From Acestrorhynchus altus (taxonomy: Eukaryota; Chordata; Actinopteri; Characiformes; Acestrorhynchidae), in contig CM067507.1 in the NCBI GenBank assembly GCA_034509495.1, positions 34,285,860-34,349,859 on the forward strand: DNA of 64,000 nucleotides, written 5' to 3'. Shown here one piece after another: positions 56,935-64,000 of the stretch. The stretch's first letter is position 1. The number at the start of each line of letters is the position of its first letter. Made by a program: the position numbers and the translations under genes. The notes beneath the pieces are model-generated. The model was not told the DNA's origin, searched no databases, and was given only the letters and a program-made list of their open reading frames with translations.

Positions 56935-57060
56935 ATCCATCCATCCGTCTTTCTTATCTGCTTTTTCCTTGTCAGGGTCACGGTGTGTTTGGAGTCAACA
57001 CACAGTCATTTGATACAAGGCAGAAATAACCTCTGGACAGGGCCCCAGTTCATCACAGTG
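56935..57060 (-). mobile_element. S-B SINE tail
   Basis: CCATCCATCCGTCTTTCTTA leads to TGTCAGGGTCACGGTGTGTT, CAAGGCAGAAATAACCTCTG and CCCAGTTCATCACAGTG. 5' truncated. Confidence 0.62.
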
Positions 57061-57256
57061 TTGTCATGTTTTTGTTTTTTTTTCTCATTTTATTTATAAC
57101 ATGTCATTACTGTCACTAAAATACCTGTTCTTTACACTGTGTCACAATTACATGATGAATGGACCAATAGAAATGCTCCAAACTTCAAAGAGAATAAAAT
57201 GCTTTTACACTGAATTCATATTAAAAGTTATGCCGTTATGGATTTAGTTTTAGTAT

Positions 57257-57295
<39 letters not shown>

Positions 57296-57396
57296 TTGAT
57301 TGATTGGCTGGCAACAGAAAAATGTATGTATTTATATAGAGAGATGAATGTACATTACCCTGCAGTAATGCAGTCTTAGGCCCCCAACCTTATTGT
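57061..57396. other. Unassigned DNA with a TTTA tract
   Basis: TTTA run at 57255-57297. No gene. Confidence 0.5.
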
Positions 57397-57935
57397 GTAA
57401 CATTTAGAACCCTAGACCAACGTTTGACATACGTTCATTTATCAAACATTAACAGTCACCTGCCAGATATTGTTATTTTCAGGAGATCCTATAGGCTCCT
57501 CACATGTGCTTTCATTTGAAATGCAAACATTAACAGAATTTAGACATTTGGATGGACCATGTTTTCATCCATTTTTGTTTGTTTATTTGTTTGTTTGTCA
57601 CTAACAAAATTGAGAACTGATGATGATTGTTTTTGATCTGAAAAGCAATCCTGGAATTTGAACACTGTGTGAGGAACAATATGCACAGTCCTTCCCATCT
57701 CGTTTTCAATTATAAACCCCTTCTCATTGATTGGTCAGAGTTTGCCTGCAGATTGAATGTGTACACATGGACAGAGCACTGCACTGTAAACATGCACCGG
57801 AAGGCTGCTGTGGCATTTCATCTGAGATTTAATTCAGATGGATACAAGGAACAATGATAAAAGCATGGTTAGATACGGTAAATCCAGAAAACATAACTGC
57901 CCGCTAAGGTTGGCTCTCAGGTTCTAAGAGTTAAA
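57397..57935 (-). mobile_element. PBN copy I
   Basis: Starts GTAACATTTAGAACCCTAGA (GTAA for TTAA) and ends GGTTCTAAGAGTTAA. CACCTGCCAGATATTGTTAT, TTTGGATGGACCATGTTTTC, a large internal deletion, CCCCTTCTCATTGATTGGTC (GC-box unit decayed), CATGCACCGGAAGGCTGCTG. The R39 repeat follows directly. Confidence 0.8.
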
Positions 57936-57939
57936 CTCC

Positions 57940-58280
57940 TGTTTCTGATCAATAAGATTTTAGTGTTTAGTGTAGAATCTCCAGACCCTGTTAGAACAGA
58001 TGCAGGTCAACAGCAATACAGGAAAGCGGAAGAAGAATTTCTCCTCTGAAGAAAGCATTTGAGATCTTGTTAGCTAGTTTGAAGAACAAAGCTTCCAGGT
58101 TTCTCCTGGATGCGTTCAGTTCCGTCAGCAGTGTACCCGATTCAACATCACTAAGCACTGATTTACCAAAGCAGGTGTTGATGAGACTATAAATAATACT
58201 AGACTCCCATGAGGAGAACTTTGGAGATGTTTTAATGAACACAGTGATGGAAAACCTCAACTTTCTGCTGGAGAGTTATT
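57940..58280 (+). repeat. Dispersed repeat R39, copy 2
   Basis: Homologous to 39235-39590: GAATCTCCAGACCCTGTTAG, TGCAGGTCAACAGCAATACA, GAAGAAGAATTTCTCCTCTG, AACATCACTAAGCACTGATT and CTAGACTCCCATGAGGAGAA. The terminus seen in copy 1 is missing here. Confidence 0.75.
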
Positions 58281-58734
58281 AATTTGAGAGTTTTGCAGAA
58301 GAAACAGACGCTTACTGTTCAAATTTTCACACATGTCGAAAACCTTTGCATTCATTGCTGTTCTATTCTTACGGCACATCTGTCTTATCTTCCTCCCACA
58401 CCCCTTTTCTTTTGTCTAATATGTGTCTGTTTGGGTGAAATGTTATGCATCACTACTGTAATGCTGCCATTTCCTTCAGGATCAGTAAAACACTATTCTA
58501 TTCCACTCTATTCTGTTTTATTCTATTCAAGGCTGGTGTAAAACGGACTGATTTATATGTGCTATTATTCTTCATTTGTCTCATTTTCTGATCAAAGGAT
58601 CCTTTTATCGCTATTTTAAACAAGGCAAGACGAAAAATTGATTCTTTGCGATGAGGCCTAAAGACGTGTGTGTGAATAAAATGTCCGGGAGTGCCGAGCT
58701 GTCTCTGTATTTTGCTGTAAGAGCTGCACTGTTA
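58281..58734. other. Unassigned DNA
   Basis: No feature recognised. Confidence 0.4.
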
Positions 58735-58995
58735 TATACGTGGTCTGGTGGTTAGAGAACCAGCCTTGTGACTGGAAGGTTGCTGGTCTGATTCCCTGAA
58801 CAGGCAGGGCATGTCTGAAGTGCCCTTGAGCAAGGAACTTAACTCTCTAGCTGCTCCCTGGGCACCATGGTTAGGGCTGCCCACTGCTCTGGGCATGTGT
58901 GCTCACTGCCCCCTAGTGTGTGTATGTGTGTGTTTAAGGGATAAATGCGGAGGACGGTGTTCAGCATGATGGGTCTATGAGCACCTTACCTTAGA
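58735..58995 (+). mobile_element. S-A tRNA-like SINE, near full-length
   Basis: The A-box-like TGGTGGTTAGAGAACCAG and B-box-like GGTTGCTGGTCTGATTCCC are spaced as in a tRNA. The body GCCCTTGAGCAAGGAACTTA, CTGCTCCCTGGGCACCATGG, GGCTGCCCACTGCTCTGGGC and CTCACTGCCCCCTAGTGTGT follows. It ends near a GGATAAATGCGGAGGAC tail. The best copy of this family here. Confidence 0.8.
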
Positions 58996-59807
58996 GAAGC
59001 TGTAGGTGTCATGGTTGAGTTTTAATTGTAGGAGAAACAGAACAAAAAGCTCCAAGATGACATTTTTCAGAAAACAAAAACTTTGTCAGCTGTACAGAAA
59101 GAGAAAAGCAGTGTCCTTCAGCAGAATCCTGCTCCGTGGGCTAATGGACAAAGTCTCTCGCCTGAATCAAATACACTAGAAGCTCTGCACTAATGACTGC
59201 CATAACAGTGTTACCACTGAAGGTGTTGTTATGGAAACCCCACAGAGTTCAACTTCTTCTTGTGTTTTTGAATGGGGTTGTTAGGAGGAGCTTAAAAGTA
59301 AAAAATAATGCAGAGTGGAGACTTCAGCTTCAGTAAAGATCTACGCCGTCAAAATACGTCCAAATTCCCAATATAACCTGAACTTTACAGAACAGGAATG
59401 ATATGCAATCAGTACGACCCAGAAGTGTATCATATTTATTATGATCAGAGCAGTTATCCTGAATCTGTCAGCGGGTTTGGCAGGAGATGATTGGCTCTGA
59501 TGAGGCAAGTGGTCAGAAAAGCTCAGGGAATAATAAATATGATGATAAATGTGGGTCGTGTTCTTTTTTTCTGCGTATCTTTCCTGTTCTGTGCATTTTA
59601 AATGCAAAGTTGGGGCATTGTTATTGTAAAGCCAGGTCCTTGACATGGACACAAAACCACGTGACTGCAAGGCATGGACACTCAGTGGATGGGGGTTGTC
59701 CCCAGCAGCCAATGAGTGACTAGATCCTGCCCTCCCGTCAAAACAGAGCCAAAACTCAAAAGTGAGAAATGTTCCAAACTGAAAGTGAGACAAATAGCTT
59801 TAAATAG
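58996..59807. other. Unassigned DNA
   Basis: A 150-codon minus frame (59341-59793) has no recognised domain. No named repeat. Confidence 0.4.
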
Positions 59808-60030
59808 ATTTACTGCTCGACCTGCATGCAGCTGGGATCTGACTCTGACTGATCAGCAAGAGAGGGTGGGGCTTATTACGTCACTGACCCAGATAAAGGG
59901 ATTCAGAGGAAAACGAGTTCATGAAAAAGGTTCATCCTCTTTCTTTACTCACACAGCATTCAAATTTCAGAATAAAAGCCCTGAGAAGAATAATATTGAT
60001 GCATGCCTAAATATTACAAATGATACAAAG
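59808..60030 (+). mobile_element. PBN copy J, internal part
   Basis: TTTACTGCTCGACCTGCATG, TCTGACTGATCAGCAAGAGA (one decayed GC-box unit), GTCACTGACCCAGATAAAGG and AGAATAAAAGCCCTGAGAAG. Both termini are missing; an S-B SINE starts just downstream. Confidence 0.72.
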
Positions 60031-60032
60031 GA

Positions 60033-60360
60033 TCCATCCATCCATGTTCTAAACCACTTATTCCTGAATAGGGTCACGGGGGAGCCGGTGCCCAGCGGGC
60101 AGCTCTGAGCGCAAGGGCAGGAAACAACCATAGACAGGGCACTAGTCCATCATATGGCTCATACACTCACTCATACACACTAAGAGCCACTTCACCAATT
60201 CACCAACTGGACATGTCTTTGGACTGTGGGGGAAACCGGAGTACCCAGAGGAAACCCACGCAAACACAGGGAGAACATGCAAACTCCACACAGAAATTTC
60301 CCAGTTCGCCCCACCTGGGGATCGAACCCAGGTCCTTCTTGCTGTGAGACAATAATAAAG
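60033..60360 (-). mobile_element. S-B SINE, near full-length
   Basis: Tail ATCCATCCATCCATGTTCTA, GAATAGGGTCACGGGGGAGC, CAGGGCACTAGTCCATCATA, GTCTTTGGACTGTGGGGGAA, CAGGGAGAACATGCAAACTC, then a tRNA-like B box in CTGGGGATCGAACCCAGGTC. Good copy. Confidence 0.82.
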
Positions 60361-61053
60361 GATATTCAAGGTTTTTATTTTATAAAGACGACTAAATAAA
60401 ATATCCTGGAAAGACCCAGGTGTGTAAGAGTTGCCATAATTACGGCAAAATCAACCTTGTCTTCCAAATATGACAACGCTTGGCCAGAATTATGAAAACA
60501 ACACATCATATTTTTTCCCTCACGAGGTTCTTAGGCCACTTCCATGCCCTAGGAAATGTCCTGTCTCAATATGTATAAGGTACGCAAGCATGTGTCTCAG
60601 TTTGTCACTCTTTTCATTTACACACACCTACAGCATCCGATAAGAGTTGGCTGAGCCTATCATCGGCCTGTCCGTGTGAATATATGAATGCGGATGATGA
60701 ATGTTGTGCAAATATGAAAAGAGGGGGCTGTGTGCGGAGAGCAAATGGTGTGCTTCCAGTTATGGGCTGAATGGAAGCTCACTGATAGCTTCGGCGCAGC
60801 TGAATGGCGGAGCCTGCTCCATTGGTGATATGCAGGATAGAATATTTCAGCCTGTGCAAATAGAAAAAGGGGGGATTGTAAGAATGAGCCGGTGCAGGAG
60901 AGAAAGAGTGGGGGAGGCACTCTAATACTTCACAGTGAGGATTTGATCAAAGCGTTCCCCCTCGATTTCAGCAAATGACAGTCACGACTTGGCTGCACCA
61001 GCTACAATCAAAGCTATGTGAGATACTTAGCGCTTGTTTGGTTTGCAAAGCGC
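60361..61053. other. Single-copy DNA
   Basis: 60660-60960 has GTGCAAATATGAAAAG and CATTGGTGATATGCAGG (octamer-like) and no repeat signature. Overlapping 86- and 74-codon frames on opposite strands lack domains. No gene called. Confidence 0.35.
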
Positions 61054-61056
61054 TAT

Positions 61057-61103
<47 letters not shown>

Positions 61104-61106
61104 TTT
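61054..61106. repeat. (TTTA)n microsatellite
   Basis: Pure TTTA tract. Confidence 0.97.
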
Positions 61107-61854
61107 TGCATCGTGGTCAAGCGGTAGGACGAGGCACATTATTTTACGGTCCAACACTTGGTCCGTTATGCTAGCAGCCAGTTGTGGACAAACTCTGCAA
61201 GAACTTCAGATGCAGGCTCTGCTCCACTGAGCCTGGCCGGTAGAGAAAGGCCGTCTGTCACACATCCTGTATGTTAATCACGTAATCAGGCTGTGGTACA
61301 GTGACGGATTTGCCAGGCCCTAGGAGACGATGTAATGAAAATGATGAGTGATGACTCTTTTAAATCTCTCCCTAAAGATGAGCCCACAGACACGCTCTAT
61401 TGATCCTCCAGGCTTGTGTAGTTTCACCGAGTACAATGACCCGTCTGCCCTTCAGCGAGTGCTGGCCGCAAAGAAAAGTAATAGCAATCCCTTGATTCTT
61501 ATGAGATATGAAGCCTCCTTAAGATAACCTGGAGGGAGCCTATTTTTAGACAACTCTATTTCCTCGGCCCCTCCTGACTTTGAATCGAAAGCAGTGTCTT
61601 AACAGCAGCCTTAAAAGAAGAAGTGTGTTTTATAGCAGTGTTTTCCGAGCACTCTCTTTCAACGAGGCATTAACACGGAGTGGTTGAAACAGAAGCTGCT
61701 TCATGGTTCATGGAAGACCCTGATGGTGTTATGTTCCATGTGCAATATTTAAAGTAGGAGTCCTTAAGGTTTTAAAAACTGAGGCAGAACAATTCCTCAG
61801 TGTGAACGTGGACACAGTAATGTCCACTATAGCATTTTCATCCTAAAATGCTGG
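61107..61854. other. Single-copy DNA, candidate conserved island
   Basis: 61250-61700 shows no repeat and retains old-looking motifs (TGTTAATCACGTAATCAGG, CTTTGAATCGAAAGC). No reading frame supported. Function unknown. Confidence 0.3.
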
Positions 61855-61990
61855 TGTTTAGGGAACCAGCTTTGGGACTGGAAGGTTGGCGTTTGATGCC
61901 CTGAACTGGCAGGGCATGCCCACCGCTCACTGCACATGTGTGAAATCAATACTACGTGTGTGTGTGTGTGCAGCACAGTGGGTCTATACG
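61855..61990 (+). mobile_element. S-A SINE, deleted copy
   Basis: GGGAACCAGCTTTGGGACTG, GAAGGTTGGCGTTTGATGCC, GAACTGGCAGGGCATGCCCA, then a jump to a GTGTGTGTGTGTGCAGCACA tail. The middle of the family body is missing. Confidence 0.65.
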
Positions 61991-63278
61991 GAGTGGTGTG
62001 GTAGGTTGACCGGGTTTTCTGGCCATGTTTCATGTATTTATATATTTACGTCACATGCACAGCCTCGGAAAGAGGGTCCGGCGGCTTTTGCTGAGTGACC
62101 ACAATGCAGCCATTGTCACTGATATAAACAGAACAGCTATAGAAGAGCAGTGTCAGCATGGAGGTATCAGCAAACTCAGTCTTCATCTGCTCATTCTCAC
62201 ACTGTGAAACCAAAGAAACACAGAATGACAACGGAAGAGAGACGGCAAGCCAGAGGAGAGCGTGACAGAGTCACACGGGAGCTCTGTGACCTAAGTTGGC
62301 TTTAATCTTGGTACGATGTGTTTTAGGAATAGATGCTAAAACAGGTAGATCATTGCATCATGTCATTGCTCTTCGTTTTGTTTTGTAATGTTGCTACTTG
62401 CATTCGAGTGCGGTACGGTACAGTTGTATTACCTGTACAGTCATTTTCCCTGCTTTTTGACTCAAACATCACGGGTTTTCATCACTATTTTAGACAACGT
62501 TTGTAAACACCAGAGCTGTAGCTCTCCTCAACCACAGGGGTCACTGTACTGTACTTGAACTGGTCCCCTGAATCCCACTCAATGCACTGACCCTCACTCC
62601 ACTGCTCATCTGCACTGACTGTACCATCCTGTACATTCTGTATCGTATCGTACTTATTGTACTTTGTATCTTGGTGTAATACTTAATACTGATTGTATTC
62701 TGATTGTAACATAGAGACCTGACCTGAGTGAGGGTTTATATAGAGCTACTGGACTCAAACCGTCTGTGCTCTTACAAACCAGTCTTTTATCTTCTGCTGA
62801 ATAAACACAACTGTTTATATCCACATCGCTGCTCCTCAAAGAAAGTCTTGAGGCTCAAGTCTTGAGGCAGTTTGTTGGACACAATCACTCCTACAATTTG
62901 CTTAGTTAACTATTTCCTGAAGGAAATAAAACAGTCACTATTGTGGATACACCTGCTTTTTTCTGTACAATATATGTATCTGCTTTAAATGGAATGTCCC
63001 ATCCATTGGCTTCCCAAAATAACACCCCATAAATGATACAGGTGTGGACATTCCCGAGCCATCCCGAAGGTGTCTTTGCTTCACAATCAGTTTACATACT
63101 GACGTCTGTATCCATGTCAGTGAATATATTAGGCAAAATTCACACATTCACGCTGTTTTCATACCTGTAGTTCAGTTACTTTGGTCCAAATCAGTTAACA
63201 AATTTGTGAAAATGGAGTGAGAACTGTAGGAAAAGGCACTTTGTTTTGGTCTGGTGCACATTTCTGTACAGTTTCTGT

Positions 63279-63279
<1 letters not shown>
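61991..63279. other. Unassigned DNA
   Basis: No gene. 62390-62720 has many GTAC words (GCGGTACGGTACAGT, CTGTACTGTACTTG) without a regular period. No named repeat. Confidence 0.4.

Positions 63280-63329
<50 letters not shown>
63280..63329. repeat. (CA)n(TA)n compound microsatellite
   Basis: CA run that changes to TA. A frame crossing it is an artefact. Confidence 0.97.
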
Positions 63330-63330
<1 letters not shown>

Positions 63331-63331
<1 letters not shown>

Positions 63332-63545
63332 AAGCGGAAGTACATGCAGGACTGAATATTTATTAACAGATCACAAACACTCACCATAACCATTAGACAA
63401 GACATGTTGGCAAGACTAGAACATGATAATGAAGGGGCAGGGTTACAAATCAGACACAGCTGGGAAATGGGCGGAGACAGGACATGTGACCAGAAGCACA
63501 AAGGGAGATAAACAAAACAAAGACGAGAGCAGAGAGGGACATGAG
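63331..63545. mobile_element. Solo-LTR-like fragment, related to 17.7-18.2 kb
   Basis: Shares CATGATAATGAAGGGGCAGG with GGGTTACAAATCAGACACAG and GGGAAATGGGCGGAGACAGG. The left edge abuts the TA tract and the right end is near GGGACATGAGAGA. Termini and target duplication are not clear. Confidence 0.5.
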
Positions 63546-64000
63546 AGATACGTGAGAATGGCTGATCAGTATAGCTTATAGCTCATGAAATTTAGAAAAT
63601 GTTCCTCAGTGTCCGTTAGTCCCTCAGACATCATTGAAATCTGACTCCACATTCTGAGTAGAGTTAATAGAGGTAAGATTATCTTGTCTCTGTAAGGACT
63701 GTCAGATCAGTTTGTTGTGTGTTTGGCTCTGTGCTTCAACCCTGATACATCTTAAATGTTACTCAACACATTCTGACATAAAAATACTGTTAATAAGTGT
63801 TGAACATTCAGTGTAAAATGTCCTTCTTTTTTTTAGAAATATTTTTTTTTGTGAGCACACAAAGCATTCGCCACTTTAACACAAAAGCTTCAACCCCTCA
63901 CACTCACCTCCATAACGTTTTTGAGTGCACTGGGTTTAATGGTTGTCACAGAGTCTTCACAAAGGGCACGCATTCCTGAGAATGACTCTTTGTGTGGTAG
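63546..64000. other. Unassigned DNA
   Basis: T run near 63828-63852. No gene or named repeat. Confidence 0.4.

Noticed and set aside
58735..58995. A functional tRNA gene from the A-box/B-box signals
   Set aside because: The tRNA-like head is followed by a SINE body repeated at three other places, and the anticodon/acceptor stems do not fold as a clean tRNA by eye.
59341..59793. 150-codon minus-strand frame as a gene
   Set aside because: No recognised motif; no supporting neighbour exon or splice sites seen.

Overview
The window is a gene-poor stretch of a vertebrate nuclear genome, most likely a ray-finned fish and probably an otophysan such as a characin. The grounds are several Tc1/mariner remnants, tRNA-like SINEs with teleost-style tails, abundant CA/GA/TTTA/GATA microsatellites, low coding content and AT-rich sequence between islands. 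The taxon is inferred from repeat style, not from a marker gene. No convincing full gene, rRNA or tRNA gene, CRISPR array or bacterial-type operon is present. Nearly all open frames are chance frames or frames through microsatellites and transposon remnants.

The best-supported content is mobile DNA. (1) A short non-autonomous family, called PBN here, has ten copies. Its ends are TTAAC(C/T)(C/T)TTAGAACC and the target site is TTAA, which points to piggyBac-like mobilisation. Several copies carry a 52-bp minisatellite with a GC box. (2) MITE M1 occurs about ten times, and one copy is split by a PBN element. (3) MITE M2 occurs three times. (4) Tc1/mariner remnants of several ages lie at about 4, 8.8, 13.8, 24.8, 37.5, 44 and 56 kb. 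One deleted young copy sits inside an older one. (5) Two solo-LTR-like units have matching 5-bp target duplications (16.7 and 17.7 kb). (6) There are two recurrent SINE families, S-A and S-B, and one copy of a third, S-C. (7) Minisatellites and about 25 microsatellites complete the repeats.

Layout: 0-5 kb holds PBN and Tc1 fragments; 5.4-6.3 kb looks like old single-copy DNA; 7-15 kb has Tc1 remnants, a purine-rich repeat and long microsatellites; 15-21.6 kb is the densest nested repeat region; 22-30 kb mixes single-copy DNA, the five-unit PBN copy and a TTCAG satellite-like block; 30-46 kb is transposon-rich; 46-53 kb is the most unique and CpG-retaining part and includes one exon-like open frame at about 50.1 kb on the minus strand; 53-64 kb returns to SINEs, PBN and Tc1.

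The TAATTA- and CpG-retaining single-copy islands (about 5.5, 27.7, 30.0, 47.7, 51.2 and 61.4 kb) could be conserved non-coding elements of a gene desert. That is inference only and needs comparative alignment. I see no undescribed functional system. The most notable biology is the PBN family and its internally expanding GC-box repeat.
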